Shown piece after piece: positions 1 through 11,901 of a DNA stretch of 64,000 bases. Source of the DNA: Paraspadella gotoi (Eukaryota; Chaetognatha); contig CM119268.1 in NCBI GenBank assembly GCA_051294375.1, positions 15,855,959 through 15,919,958 of the forward strand, in the 5' to 3' direction. Below the pieces are notes generated by a model. That model was given only the letters and a program-made list of their open reading frames with translations. It was not told where the DNA came from and searched no databases. How positions within the stretch are numbered: the first letter of the stretch is position 1; every line of letters begins with the position of its first letter. The position numbers and the translations under genes were made by a program.

Positions 1-437
1 GTAAAAGATAATCACTCATTTAGGTAAATTTCTAGCTCCGTTTTTCAGAATTATCCAACACGCAATCTCAATATTTTTATTTCCTCCTAGTGTGGAACGT
101 CGTATTTTGTTCAAGTCCCTCCCTTCCTTTTAATTGAGTTGAATTCGTTCCATAATTTATTGATGTTCGGCTCTCACTCTTTCTCTCTCTCCTTCAGTTT
201 CTCCGTCTCTCTCTCTCACTCTCCCGTTTTCATCGCTTTCCTCTCCCTTCCTTGAATTAACTGACCACCGGTTCTTTATTTACCTCCAGCTTCGCGGAGA
301 GCCATCTCCCGCTCCCCCCCCTACGAATCCCCACTTTCGAGAATCCCGCGTCACGCCTTCAAAGCCCGGAGATGGAAATGGGGGAAAAAAGAGAGTTCCC
401 CCTAAATTTTCAAAAGCAGGCGTCTGTGATGTCACCG

Positions 438-441
<4 letters not shown>

Positions 442-522
<81 letters not shown>

Positions 523-534
523 TCTCTTTCTCTC
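442..534. repeat. (CT)n microsatellite
   Basis: Almost pure CT dinucleotides, with CTTT units at the right end. The Ser-Leu and Arg-Glu open frames across it are repeat translations, not genes. Confidence 0.95.
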
Positions 535-1276
535 TCCAGAAAGCGATAATTCCATTCTCTGATCTGTCCATGAAATCAATGGAACAATGACCATTGGGAA
601 CGAAAAAAAAAGGGAAAAGGGGCGGCTTTTGCCAGCTAAACATGTGGTCAATCCTTAGCTCGAGCGAAAGATAAAATCTCCCGCGAAATATTTATTGAAA
701 CTAATAAATATTTAATAATTAGGAAAAAAAACGAAATTCGTTACCTGAATACGATTTGAGGCACCTGTCTTTAGCGTTTTCATTTTACTGTCTCAGGTTT
801 GGATTGTTTTATCGATAAAGGAAAAATAGTTTTTTCCACAATGAGGTTTTCAGTCGCAAAGTCGCTTTTTAATAATGTGATTCAAAATAATTGACTCAGT
901 AGTTGAATTCGACTTTCAACTATGTTAGACAATTGGACAATAAAGGTGTCCAATCATGTTAAGCTTTAACGAGATGCAATAATGGAATCATCATGGAACC
1001 ATACTTGGCACTTTCCTTGCCAGAAGGAACAAATCTCCTTAAGTTCAGAACCTTTAAGCATCGATTCTTTCTATTCTTTGTATTTGTTTGTATCTTAAAT
1101 TAAAAGTTACATAGCTATTACCTTCACGATGATATGTACTTATAATTTTGGCCACACTGACCTTTTAACCCCGATAAGAATATGAAAACTTTTGAGATAA
1201 GAAGTGATATATTGTTATCAACACCGATGTTAACTGCAACAATATCAAAGCAAAGGGTGATGAGGGTGACAAAAAT

Positions 1277-1278
<2 letters not shown>

Positions 1279-1334
<56 letters not shown>
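1279..1334. repeat. (GA)n microsatellite
   Basis: Pure GA repeat. The second copy of the flanking repeat has a longer tract here, at 7196-7271. Confidence 0.95.
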
Positions 1335-1339
<5 letters not shown>

Positions 1340-2230
1340 CGAAAGACGAGAAAGAGCGGGTCAAATGAATTTTGCATAAAAAACACAAGTCAACAATAGG
1401 GGGAAAAAAATCAGTGAAATTTGAAGAGATTATGCCATTTTTAATAATTAATAAAAAATAAGTCAGGATCTAAACAACGATTTCGGTATTATGCTACTTC
1501 ATCTGACATCTAGGAATTATTAGTAAACTTTCGAGTATCCTTGGCATAAGAAGGAAATAATTTGGTATCTATCTTGAATAATCTCTAGCAATAACAAGAT
1601 AAATAAAACACAATAAATACGAAAAACGGTCGAAATGCATTATGAGTAAAACAAAGTATTAAAGAGAAAAAAAAACTTGATCAACTAAACTCTCTAAAAC
1701 CTACTAGAGTTAAAGAATAATAACAAAATAATGAGTAAAAACAACGATAATAGGCTCTGAATCAGATTGTCCAACGGAGGCTAAAACGAAAGAATTAGTT
1801 CAAAGAAAAAGACCAAAAAAAAAAAAAAAAATTAAAACAAAAAAGATGATTCACTTTGAGTTTCATTTGCGCTACAATTATTTCACAAAACTTTTTTTTT
1901 ATAAATGATTTACAATGTTTTCACGAGTTTCGGGGAATATTTTTTTTTTAATTTTCGGAGAGAGGGAGGGAAAATGGGTTTGGGATCGGGAGGAGGAATA
2001 AAAAGCTTATCCCTCGTGGGAAGTAAGAGAATTCTTTATATCTGTACCGTAGTATTTTTTTTTCTATAACTTAAAATGTATCGGGTGCACCAAGGAATGG
2101 ACATAAAACATGATTACTGTACTAAATTATGGCACGATTTTTATAAGAAAAGAAAGAAGCCGAGAAGATCCAGGGATAATTAAAAATATTCAATGATAGA
2201 TGAAACTTTAAAGAAGGGGAAAGGAAAAAG

Positions 2231-2255
2231 NNNNNNNNNNNNNNNNNNNNNNNNN
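2231..2255. other. 25-base N gap
   Basis: Fixed-length run of N at the right end of the first 2.2-kb repeat copy. Sequence resumes inside a GA-rich stretch, and the flank beyond differs from the flank of copy 2. Confidence 0.99.
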
Positions 2256-4265
2256 AGAAGAGAGAGAGATAATTGATGCGTTTTAGGCTATTGAGGCGGC
2301 GTAAGAAAGGGCTATCAAAGAATTACAGACACAGCATCACTGACATCCCCCACCTCCGCAGACGTCTCTTCAGCAAAGTAGTGATATATAGGGCGTATGA
2401 GGATATTACCATCGAGACACGTCTGTGACGGCGAGACGCTCAGAGTGAGGAGACGACGGGAAGGCCCAGATGAAGGGCGACGGGCGAGGACGCGACATTT
2501 TGGACGACCGCGCCGGTCCGGTCTCCATGGAACGGCGTCGAAATTCAACGCGCTCGCGACGGGCCGTACGACGTGTTGGAACCCGAGGCGTTGTCGACGG
2601 TGGGCGCCGCGGAAGACCGGGTGAAGAGGTCTTTACGGAATTGTGAAATTGCCGAATTTTAGGAAGCAACGAGAGATAGAGCAGAAAGATCATGAATCCC
2701 GCGTCGTTTATATGACGGAAAGATGAGAGAAACCAATCACAGCCTCGTGAAGCCTCACAAAGAGTTACAATTCACTTTTTTTCCAGAAATCTTTCAATCT
2801 CTCTCTTCCCTCTCTCCCCCTCTCTCTCCCCCATTCCTCAAACGCTCGGTCTCACCGTCTTCTGCATCCTCTCCCCAATCTCCACCAAGCCCCGACTGGT
2901 CCTTCTGCTGCATTACTGCCGCCACTCTCGTACCGCCCCGGTCGCCAAAGAGGCGGGGTCAAGTTCGCCGCAGCCGCTGTCCTCAGCCGCCGCGCCAGAC
3001 ATGGGCGTAGTTCTTGCTTGCGTGTATCGTTCTGGTCGCCGCGTCGGCCTGCGTCGGCTGCGTCTGGGCCGACCTTCCTATGGAACCAAAGCGGCGACCA
3101 GTAGTTGACAGAAAGTGTTGACGGAGGCGCCGGGAGTGGCTCGTACGCTTCGTCGCCGCCTCAGGAACGGATCCGAAGAAGATGGCGGCAGCAACGCGGG
3201 CAAGAGGTTTGGAGACTGGTGGCGTTAGCGGTGGCGGTTGCAGTTGACGGGATTGGTGGGCGCCGAGGTGGAATGCGAAGAGTTGGGCGACGATCGTTTG
3301 GGTCTGGAGGATCGTCGCGGGAGGAGAACGTCGACTGAGGTCGAGTGGAGCGCAGGCGGTGGACGGGAGGTCGAGTCTCTTAAGGACTAGGAAAATGTCA
3401 GAATTTCTATTGTAAACTCAAATTAATTCACTAATTCAGCAGAAACTCTAGAGTTTATCGTTCACATCCACCAGAATCAATAAAAATTTATCGCTTTTCC
3501 TCTCTCTCTCTGCTCTCTCTCTCATCCTCCTTCTCTCTCTCTCTCTCTCCTCTTCTCTCTTCTCTCTTCATTCCACTCTCTCTCCATTCACGCTGATGAT
3601 CTGAATTGCGGTTAAGTAGAGAAAGGACGGTGTTCAAGTCCGGCAGAGGTTGGTTGGAATGGAAGCCCTCTCTGTTTTCCGAAGGGCGTAAAGGGAGTCC
3701 TGGGTTATGGTGAGGCGAATGAACAGCGGGGGAAATTTGGCGACAGGAACAAATTTCTTTCGGTAGATGGCGCGCGACAGGTCGGACCGTTCGGAGGGCG
3801 TGACGGGCGATGGAATTCGACTGGGGCGTCGGAAGAGCGGAGCCGAGGAAGGCCTGGCGCGTCCAAACGACGAAGACTCGTCTCTCTGACGGGCGATTAG
3901 TTGAGAGTTTTGGGCGGGAGATTTGGTTAACTTTTCTACGAGGACAATTCTAACGATATAAATATAATATAAAATAGTTATTTTCACAAATAATAGCGAC
4001 GAAAAGTGATCATTGAATGAATAAAAAAAAAATATTAGACCTTTGTCAAATCAATTTCATACGGATCTGATCCGGTCGCCCAAGATAGTTTGCTGCTTCC
4101 ACCTCGATTAAACTTTGAAAGACTTGACTTTCATCCCTGGAAACCATATTCTCTGAACATGATTTAGATTATTAGTTTTCCGAGACTTAAATCTGCCTTT
4201 TTTTGTCCTCCTGTCTCATTAATATAATATAGCTGACAGAATGACTAAGTGTTAACCGTTGACAC
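2256..4265. other. Unique GC/CpG-rich stretch without an assigned gene
   Basis: The part at about 2400-3370 is clearly GC- and CpG-rich compared with its AT-rich surroundings, as in a promoter-proximal or exonic region. Open frames of 75-95 codons exist on both strands, but none shows a domain I recognise or a clean exon with paired splice sites. From 3480 to 3590 there is pyrimidine-rich low complexity, and beyond 3990 the sequence is AT-rich. Confidence 0.4.
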
Positions 4266-4384
4266 TCAAGCGTCTTCTCTGCATAGGACCTCCTTCACAA
4301 GACCCCTCAACTCGAACTGATCTTCCTCCAACCGTGTGAAGCTGATGTGTGACTTCGGCCAGCCTCTGATCCAATCTGAAAAAT
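4266..4384 (-). CDS. Predicted small gene, exon 2 (C-terminal, hypothetical)
   Basis: Predicted last coding exon of an 89-residue protein of unknown function. On the minus strand a run of eight T and CATGGCAG precede position 4384, a good 3' splice site. The frame then runs 39 codons with a non-repetitive composition (FSDWIRGW, then HISFTRLEEDQFELR, then LVKEVLCRED) to TGA at 4266-4268. The intron phase matches exon 1 at 4816-4966: the split codon G/AT gives Asp. The C-terminal half is mixed charged and hydrophobic, probably helical. I recognise no family. It lies between the two 2.2-kb repeat copies and is transcribed in the same direction as pros, about 6 kb downstream of its stop. Support is only the frame, the splice sites and the phase match. 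Confidence 0.45.
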
Positions 4385-4815
4385 CTGCCATGAAAAAAAA
4401 TGGAAATCGATAGGAACAATCAAGCAAAGAGAAACTTCTTAGCCGCTTCGTTTTAAGAGCTAGAGGGACCGCTGGCCGCGGGGGATTCGTTGCTCTTTTC
4501 GATCCGAGGTCGGACGAGTCAAATAATGTTTTTCCAAGACTTCAAAGTTTATGATCCTGTTGTCGCGCCGAAACGTGTAAATCGTTTTTTTTTAAGCTTT
4601 TAATTTAATTACATACTCTTTCACTTTGAATAAATTCTGAATCACCCTTGTCTTTTTTCCTTCACGTCTTTCACACACAATTCTTTCTCTGTCTCTGTCT
4701 CCTCTGTCTTCTCTCTCTCTGGAAGATGACAGACTCATTCACATTTGTTGAGTACATTGTTTAATATCAACCCGAAAAAGTCAAATAGTCCACTGGCCGT
4801 CTGTTCGGTCCTCAC
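4385..4815 (-). other. Predicted intron of the small two-exon gene
   Basis: 431 bases between a GTGAGG donor (4815 downward) and a TTTTTTTTCATGGCAG acceptor. It is AT-rich with a short pyrimidine-rich stretch. No other feature was seen. Confidence 0.4.
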
Positions 4816-4966
4816 CCAAGACTTTATGAACGAGGACGTCCATTCGCGACACCTCTAGCGTCGGACAGGCGTCGGCAAAGCCCGCGGGCATCCTCCGGCC
4901 TTTTTCCCCTTCCGTGGGTCGAGCGCCGGAGTCTCCCTCCGACGTCGTTGCTTTATGCTTCTTCAT
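4816..4966 (-). CDS. Predicted small gene, exon 1 (N-terminal, hypothetical)
   Basis: Candidate first coding exon of the 89-residue predicted protein. The ATG at 4966 is the first Met after an in-frame TAG about 30 bases upstream. Fifty codons follow: a Lys-rich start (MKKHKATTSE), a polar Gly/Glu/Arg-rich stretch, then RMDVLVHKVL. The exon then meets a GTGAGG donor. Joining to exon 2 at 4384 keeps the frame through a G/AT split Asp codon. The DNA just upstream on the minus strand (about 4985-5095) is strongly GC- and CpG-rich, as expected for a promoter or 5' UTR. No signal peptide or known motif is visible. It could be a fragment of a larger gene with a different upstream exon. Confidence 0.42.
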
Positions 4967-4984
4967 CTCGTCATAAATATTATT

Positions 4985-5095
4985 ATGTCGCTAGAAAATA
5001 GAGAACGGACGGGCGGGCAGGCGGGCACGCGGCAGTCGGGCAGGCACGCGGCGCTGCGCCTTGTGTGTGCGAGCTCGCTCGCGCTACGGTCATTC
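4985..5095 (-). promoter_or_regulatory. CpG-rich segment, possible promoter of the small gene
   Basis: A short GC-rich block full of CG dinucleotides sits immediately upstream (minus strand) of the predicted ATG at 4966. The position suggests a promoter or 5' UTR, but no TATA box or initiator could be defined with confidence. Confidence 0.2.
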
Positions 5096-5163
5096 CAACG
5101 GTCATTTTTACTATTTTTTCATTCAAGCTCTCTCCGTCTCTCTCTTCTCCTCTTTTTCTTCCT

Positions 5164-5168
5164 TCTCT

Positions 5169-5232
<64 letters not shown>

Positions 5233-5233
5233 T
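5164..5233. repeat. (CT)n microsatellite
   Basis: CT dinucleotide tract with a few CCT and TTC interruptions. Confidence 0.9.
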
Positions 5234-5746
5234 CTCCTTGAATAAAAAATTATGCGGCCAATACTTCAACTCAGAGAGGGAGAAAGTAGCCATTATTGCG
5301 GAGAGAAAGGGAAGGCTGTCCGAGTTATGGTAGAGGGACATAACTATAACGCATAAAAAACGCTTCACAATCGAAAACGATTTTCTTTCTTTGCCTCGCG
5401 GCGCTAGGATCGCCCCTTCGTCTCGCCGTCGCCGGTCGGTATCGTCGTCTATCGTCGTTTCGGATCGTCGTCCCTGTCATTGCATATTGCCAACCACTCC
5501 ATACTATGGCCATTGCTGGTCGACTTTGACTTTACAGTTTGTCACTACTGTTGCTATTGTTTTCATCACAATGATTTTATATTCTTTCACAGAATACAGT
5601 TCCTTTTTACTAAAGTAGTATCTTCATCTCTGTCGCTGATACAGTACATTGTTGTCAGTATTAATGCTTATCGTTACTGTCACAACGTGTCTACAGTTGC
5701 CTTTGCCGTTGGTTCTCGTCAAGTTTTGTAAGTTGTCGTCAACCGT

Positions 5747-5790
5747 CGCTGCGGTCGTCGTCGTCGTCGTCGACGTCGTCGTCTCTTCTT
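5747..5790. repeat. (GTC)n / (CGA)n trinucleotide repeat
   Basis: A run of GTC/CGT triplets with a central GTCGAC palindrome. The same CGA-type triplet recurs at many other sites in the window. Confidence 0.85.
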
Positions 5791-6358
5791 CGTAGCCGCC
5801 GCCGACTCATCACAAAGCTTAGTTATCGCTTCTGGTCATAACTCTTAAGCACTCGAAAAGGTTTCGAATGCCTTTGGCGAAGTGATATTGGGGAAACGAT
5901 AAATACGCACTGAGATTTGTAAAAGATAATCACTCATTTAGGTAAATTTCTAGCTCCGTTTCAGAATTATCCAACAACGCAATCTCAATATTTTATTTCC
6001 TCCTAGTGTGGAACGTCGTATTTTGTTCAAGTCCCTCCCTTCCTTTTAATTGAGTTGAATTCGTTCCATAATTTATTGATGTTCGGCTCTCACTCTTTCT
6101 CTCTCTCCTTCAGTTTCTCCGTCTCTCTCTCTCACTCTCCCGTTTTCATCGCTTTCCTCTCCCTTCCTTGAATTAACTGACCACCGGTTCTTTATTTACC
6201 TCCAGCTTCGCGGAGAGCCATCTCGTCCCTCCCCCCCTACGAATCCTCCCACTTTCGCAGAATCCCCGGTCACGCCTTTCAAAGCCCGGAGATGGAAATG
6301 GGGGAAAAAGAGGAGTTCCCCCTAAATTTTCAAAAGCAGGCGTCTGTGATGTCCACCG

Positions 6359-6362
<4 letters not shown>

Positions 6363-6444
<82 letters not shown>

Positions 6445-6457
6445 TCTCTTTCTCTCT
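6363..6457. repeat. (CT)n microsatellite
   Basis: Pure CT tract ending in CTTT units, inside the second 2.2-kb repeat copy. Confidence 0.95.
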
Positions 6458-7193
6458 CCAGAAGCGATAATTCCATTCTCTGATCTGTCCATGAATCATG
6501 GAACAATGACCATTGGGAACGAAAAAAAAAGGGAAAAGGGGCGGCTTTTGCCAGCTAAACATGTGTCAATCCTTAGCTCGAGCGAAAGATAAAATCTCCC
6601 GCGAAATATTATTGAAAACTAATAATATTTAATAATTAGGAAAAAAACGAAATTCGTTACCTGAATACGATTTGAGGCCACCTGTCTTTAGCGTTTTCAT
6701 TTTTCTGTCTCAGGTTTGGATTGTTTTATCGATAAAGGAAAAATAGTTTTTTCCACAATGAGGTTTTCAGTCGCAAAGTCGCTTTTAATAATGTGATTCA
6801 AAATAATTGACTCAGTAGTTGAATTCGACTTTCAACTATGTTAGACAATTGGACAATAAAGGTGTCCAATCATGTTAAGCTTTAACGAGATGCAATAATG
6901 GAATCATCATGGAACCATACTTGGCACTTTCCTTGCCAGAAGGAACAAAATCTCCTAAGTTCAGAACCTTTAAGCATCGATTCTTTCTATTCTTTGTATT
7001 TGTTTGTATCTTAAATTAAAAGTTACATAGCTATTACCTTCACGATGATATCTACTTATAATTTTGGCCACACTGACCTTTTAACCCCGATAAGAATATG
7101 AAAACTTTTGAGATAAGAAGTGATATATTGTTATCAACACCGATGTTAACTGCAACAATATCAAGAGCAAAGGGTGATGAGGGTGACAAAAAT

Positions 7194-7195
<2 letters not shown>

Positions 7196-7271
<76 letters not shown>
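7196..7271. repeat. (GA)n microsatellite
   Basis: Pure GA tract, longer than its counterpart at 1279-1334. Confidence 0.95.
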
Positions 7272-7275
<4 letters not shown>

Positions 7276-8173
7276 TTCGAAAGACGAGAAAGAGCGGGTC
7301 AAATGAATTTTGCATAAAAAAACACAAGTCACAATAGGGGGAAAAAAATCAGTGAAATTTGAAGAGATTATGCCATTTTTAATAATTAATAAAAATAAGT
7401 CAGGATCTAAACAACGATTTCGGTATTATGCTACTTCATCTGACATCTAGGAATTATTAGTAACTTTCGAGTATCCTTGGCATAAGAAGGAAATAATTTG
7501 GTATCTATCTTGAATAATCTCTAGCAATAACAAGATAAATAAAACACAATAAATACGAAAAACGGTCGAAATGCATTATGAGTAAAACAAAGTATTAAAG
7601 AGAAAAAAAACTTGATCAAAAACTCTCTAAAACCTACTAGAGTTAAAGGAATAATAACAAAATAATGAGTAAAAAACAACGATAATAGGCTCTGAATCAG
7701 ATTGTCCAACGGAGGCTAAAACGAAAGAATTAGTTCAAAGAAAAAGACCAAAAAAAAAAAAAAAATTAAACAAAAAAGATGATTCACTTTGAGTTTCATT
7801 TGCGCTACAATTATTTCACAAAACTTTTTTTTATAAATGATTTACATGTTTTCACGAGTTTCGGGAATATTTTTTTTTTAATTTTCGGAGAGAGGGAGGA
7901 AAAATGGGTTTGGGATCGGGAGGAGGAATAAAAAGCTTATCCTCGTGGGAAGTAAGAGAATTCTTTATATCTGTACCGTAGTATTTTTTTTTTTTATAAC
8001 TTAAAATGTATCGGGTGCACCAAGGAATGGACATAAAACATGATTACTGTACTAAATTATGGCACGATTTTTATAAGAAAAGAAAGAAGCCGAGAAGATC
8101 CAGGGATAATTAAAAATATTCAATGATAGATGAAACTTTAAAGAAGGGGAAAGGAAAAAGAAGAGACAATGAA

Positions 8174-8176
8174 AGA

Positions 8177-8272
<96 letters not shown>
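8174..8272. repeat. (GA)n microsatellite
   Basis: GA tract with one GATAGA and one GAAGAA interruption, at the right end of the second 2.2-kb repeat copy. Confidence 0.95.
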
Positions 8273-8274
<2 letters not shown>

Positions 8275-8548
8275 TACAGAAAGACTAAAGATCACAGTTG
8301 GGCTTAAGTATTTCTGAATGTGCGACGTCTTATATCAACTTATATTTCTTTTTTAAAAAAAGACGAAAACGAGAACCAAGTTCGGCCCAAATTTAAAGAA
8401 TCGCGCTTCGGCCGGAGAGAGCGAGAGAGAGAGAGAGGGCGAGAGAGTCGGGAGAGTGAGAGACAATTCGGGTTTTTTTGAAAATTATCCCATCGATGAA
8501 CTGACGAAAGCGATGATAAGCGAAAGTAAAATGCATGCAGATGAAATG

Positions 8549-8550
<2 letters not shown>

Positions 8551-8627
<77 letters not shown>

Positions 8628-8651
8628 GAGAGGGAGAAAGAGAGAGAGAGA
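8551..8651. repeat. (GA)n-rich tract
   Basis: GA dinucleotides with GGAGA and GAAGA interruptions, within the region downstream of the pros stop codon. Confidence 0.9.
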
Positions 8652-8659
8652 GATTGTCT

Positions 8660-10791
8660 GTTGTGAACTCTAACTTATTCGAGAGCTAGAATTGCTTGTG
8701 AAAGAGAGAGAGAAATACATCTGAGCAAATATTTGCATTGACAAAGAATTGCTTCATTTGTAACTGATTCAATAGACGGAAAAATACGCAAAATCCAAGT
8801 ATTTGTTTTTGTTTTGTAAACATGATTTTTTTTTTCAAGAAAGCTTGTAAGTCACATTGATTCCTCCAAAAATAGTTAAATATGGCAGTTTAATGCAATT
8901 GAAAATGGATAGAGAGAAAAAAGTAATATCCATATTGCGAAATTTTTCGTCGGATAATTTGGGGGAAGAAAGAAAAAAAGAAGGATTTACACACTGAACA
9001 TAACCGAAGCTTCATTTCGCGTTTTGATTGTAAAAAAATTGTAATTACGATAATATGTGGTTTTTTTTTTTTTCAAATTCCAAGATCTGCGCTACGATTG
9101 CTGTTTTGGAGAGAAATATTTTAAATTAAAAAAGGTTATCTAAATTTGTTTTCTACATAAATAAACAAAACATTTTCCGATTTGCTTTTTATTTTCTCTC
9201 CGAAAGGCAGTCGGCGGAAGAAGAAGAGAAGGAGACGCAGAAGCCAACTTTTTTTGCCGCCATAGTAGAAAATTGGCTTCGCACTTTGTTTCCGTTTTTA
9301 TATCGTCCATTCGTTTATTGATTTAAATTCGAAGCCGTGTCTCGAGGGGATGCATCGATGGCTCCCCCTTATGCGGCAGAAGGAGAACATTTTTTGGGGG
9401 CAAGGCATTACTGGTAGATGTGATATCCAAACATCACAATGATGCTTTTTTTTTAACTTTTTTGTTTTTAATTCTAAAGATCCAAGATGACTTTTTTTCG
9501 TGTTTATTATATTCAGTAGGGAAAGGAGAATTGTGATATACACGAAAGGGAAAAAAAGTAAATATGAAAAAAAAATGAAAGTTGAAAGAAAGCGAGAGAA
9601 AGATAGAGAGATTATTTATTACAGGGAAAAGGTTTTAATTTTGTTATGTTTACAAACGTATCCACGAAACGTATTTAGATTCGTAATCAATAAATTGTTT
9701 TAATGAACATTTCACTCTGATAGTTGAAAATTAATCACAAACGATATTTTTTTGGGCACCACAAACTGACGTTACAGCCAAAGCCGCCGCAAGTCGGCTC
9801 AAGTTGAATATTTTGGGCATCGTTCCATTTATACTATAATTGTTATATTATACGTGGATTTAATTAAATGCGAGATTTAAAACGATTTCTTCAGAGCCAC
9901 AGGGACGAGCCTTGTCGAGTAATTTCGTAATCTATTATATATTGGGTTCGTTTTATAACCTCATGGCACATTTAAGATATTTAAGACGAACAACTAAAAA
10001 GAATAACATAAAAGGAAAAAAAAGGGAAAAAAAAAACTACAAAAAAACACAATTATGCCGAATTTCAAAACATTTTTTGATTAAATCAACTTTATAGTAA
10101 AGCTTTTATACCGAAGTAGAAAAACGTAATAAATTAATGAGAAAAAAAGATCTGAGCAATAAGTTTTCTTTTTGGTGTATATGTACAAAGAGATAGAAAA
10201 AGTCAAACGAAAAATAAAATAAATCATTGACAGTAATTTTTTTTTTTTGGTAACGGAAAATAATGGTAAAGAAAACAATTTTTAAAGTAAACCAAAACTC
10301 ATCATGTGGGGAACGACAGAAAGAGAGAGTGATAGGGAGAAAAAGGAGACGAAAATGGTAGATAAAGCTATCGTTTAATAATAATAATAAAATAATAATA
10401 AGAATTATAATAAACCTCCGTATGAAACGTACGTTCGATCGCATGATGACGACCGATGACGAAGATGACGACGATGACGAAGATGATGACGATGATGACG
10501 AAGACGATGATCGCGTCGACGACGATGACGATAATGAAGATGAAAATGATTGGCACGCGAAGTAGCTATATATGTTAGCCGTTAGATGATGCTGGGATTA
10601 GTTGTGTCCTAATTGCAAGGGGGAGAAAAAAAACCGAAGCCCACTTCTTCTTTTTTCTCGGACGCGCCAAAATGCGCCTCCATATTTTTTTTTCGCTAAT
10701 GTTGTGATCTTCGTTGTTGTGGGTTTTGGTTTTTCATTTCCGAGCGAGGGAATCTCGTGAGACTCGTCCACGCGGGTCGAGGGCGCCGCCT
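8660..10791 (-). other. pros 3' flank / probable 3' UTR, AT-rich
   Basis: Non-coding AT-rich sequence immediately downstream of the pros stop codon on the minus strand. Several AATAAA-like signals exist on that strand (plus-strand TTTATT near 9314, 9503 and 9614), so the transcript end cannot be fixed. Simple repeats occur at 10376-10407 (TAA) and 10441-10551 (GAT/GAC). No other gene is supported. Confidence 0.45.
10441..10551. repeat. (GATGAC)n-like degenerate triplet repeat
   Basis: Imperfect array of GAC, GAT and GAA triplets lying in the probable 3' UTR of pros. Its translations (poly-Asp or Ile/Val-rich) are not genes. Confidence 0.85.
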
Positions 10792-10881
10792 TCAGCAGGT
10801 CTTCTCGAGCTCCTCCATCCAATTGGGCGACTTGAAGAACTCGGGCACCGTGTCGTCCATGCGGGCGATGATTTTGTAAAT
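10792..10881 (-). CDS. pros: prospero homeobox protein, last coding exon
   Basis: Encodes the C-terminal end of the homeo-prospero domain of Prospero/Prox1, a sequence-specific transcription factor that drives neural and other progenitors from proliferation to differentiation. On the minus strand the exon starts after TCCCGACAG at 10881 and reads 29 codons, [20 protein letters not shown] then WMEELEKTC, to TGA at 10792-10794. The [18 protein letters not shown] signature is the hallmark end of the Prospero domain in insects and vertebrates, and the protein ends there as in known family members. It joins in phase 0 to the exon at 11287-11530 through a 405-base intron. Only the domain end is present, so nothing is truncated here. 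Confidence 0.95.
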   Translation of the reverse strand: MYKIIARMDDTVPEFFKSPNWMEELEKTC

Positions 10882-11286
10882 CTGTCGGGACAAAAGAATC
10901 AGAATAAGATTGAGTCTAAAAATGAGGATAAGAATTAGAATAAAAAAAAAAATGGAATGCAATTGAATTAAATGAAATCGCATAAAAGTTAAAGAAAATA
11001 TAAAGTTAGCTGCCAAAAAAAAAAAAATAAACAAATTCCCGAATTCGGTACAATCCACTACGAAAACATTTGCATTTAACTTTGAGACTTCAGACGGTTG
11101 ACGGCAACGAAATTATGATGACTAAAAATATCGCGTGACTTCTGAGTTTAAGTTCAAAATAATTTCTTTGCCCTCGAAAAACGTTTCATTTATAAACATC
11201 GCCTCATTGGCTCCGAGAGCACGTGACCACACCGACCACACCGCCGCCGATCGCGACGACAACGACAACAACAAAGTCCCCCTCAC
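10882..11286 (-). other. pros: pros intron between the last two coding exons
   Basis: 405 bases with a GTGAGG donor at 11286-11285 and a CCCGACAG acceptor ending at 10882. It is phase 0 and AT-rich. Confidence 0.9.
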
Positions 11287-11530
11287 CTGCTTCTTCCAAC
11301 TGGGCTCGGCGTCCTTTCCCGCGCGAACCGACTTGTAGAATTCCCTCAGCGTCGCTTCCACGGTTTTCCTGAAAGAGGGCGGGACTTCGATCTGGTTGTT
11401 CCGGTTGTAGTGGAGATTGAGGACGCGGTAGATCTCGGATTCCGTCGAGACGTGGATCTCCTCGGGATTCTGAACGCCCTCGGCGATCGCTTGGCGGGCG
11501 TACTTCTCCATCTGGATGTAGTAGAATTCA
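11287..11530 (-). CDS. pros: prospero homeobox protein, penultimate coding exon
   Basis: Encodes the end of homeodomain helix 3 and most of the Prospero domain. The minus-strand acceptor CCCCCACAG precedes 11530. The first base completes an Arg codon split with the upstream exon (CG/T). The 81 codons that follow begin [20 protein letters not shown], continue with [20 protein letters not shown] and [20 protein letters not shown], and end at a GTGAGG donor. The blocks [30 protein letters not shown] and GKD-x-x-x-SWKK are diagnostic of Prospero/Prox1. The frame is clean, so this copy is accurate. It is the only copy in the window and lies apparently 37 kb from the intact upstream exon, although that distance is inflated by duplicated sequence. 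Confidence 0.97.
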
Positions 11531-11818
11531 CTGTGGGGGAGGGGGGAAAAGGGTGAGGGGGGGAGGGATTATTAAGATGGAGAAGAATTCGCTGTGGCAA
11601 TTTGAAGATGGGGGTTGATCGGTTTTAAGAGATGCTCTCAAAAATGAGGGGAATATAAGGGATTTAGAAAAAAAAAGGAAACAAAACAACAACTGAAAAT
11701 CAAGATTCATGCTTGAAATGTATAATATGCTAAATAAGTATGCTCCATTTTCTTAGTCCAAAAACCTTTTCAAAATAACTCCAGTTCCGCGCTTAAAATT
11801 GGTAGCCAAAAAAATCAA

Positions 11819-11901
11819 AGAGAGAGAGAGAAAGAGAGAAAGAGAGAAAGAGAGAAAGAGAGAAAGAGAGAAAGAGAGAAAGAGAGAAAGAGAGAAAGAG
11901 A
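11819..11901. repeat. (GAGAGAAA)n octanucleotide repeat
   Basis: About nine tandem copies of an eight-base AAAGAGAG unit, distinct from the plain GA tracts. Confidence 0.9.

Larger units (their letters stand above)
1..2230 (+). repeat. 2.2-kb direct repeat, copy 1
   Basis: Nearly the same sequence recurs in the same orientation at 5919-8160. It holds a (CT)n tract at 442-534, a (GA)n tract at 1279-1334 and AT-rich sequence with no convincing gene. The copies differ by scattered one- to few-base indels, mostly in homopolymers and in microsatellite length. This copy begins at the window edge, so it may extend further left, and it ends exactly at an N gap. It could be a segmental duplication or an uncollapsed haplotype or read copy. 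Confidence 0.9.
5919..8160 (+). repeat. 2.2-kb direct repeat, copy 2
   Basis: Near-identical to 1-2230, including the opening GTAAAAGATAATCACTC and the closing AAAGGGGAAAGGAAAAAG. It carries longer (CT)n (6363-6437) and (GA)n (7196-7271) tracts. Its right end passes into a GA-rich stretch, the same point at which copy 1 is cut by a gap. No gene was seen in it. Confidence 0.9.
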
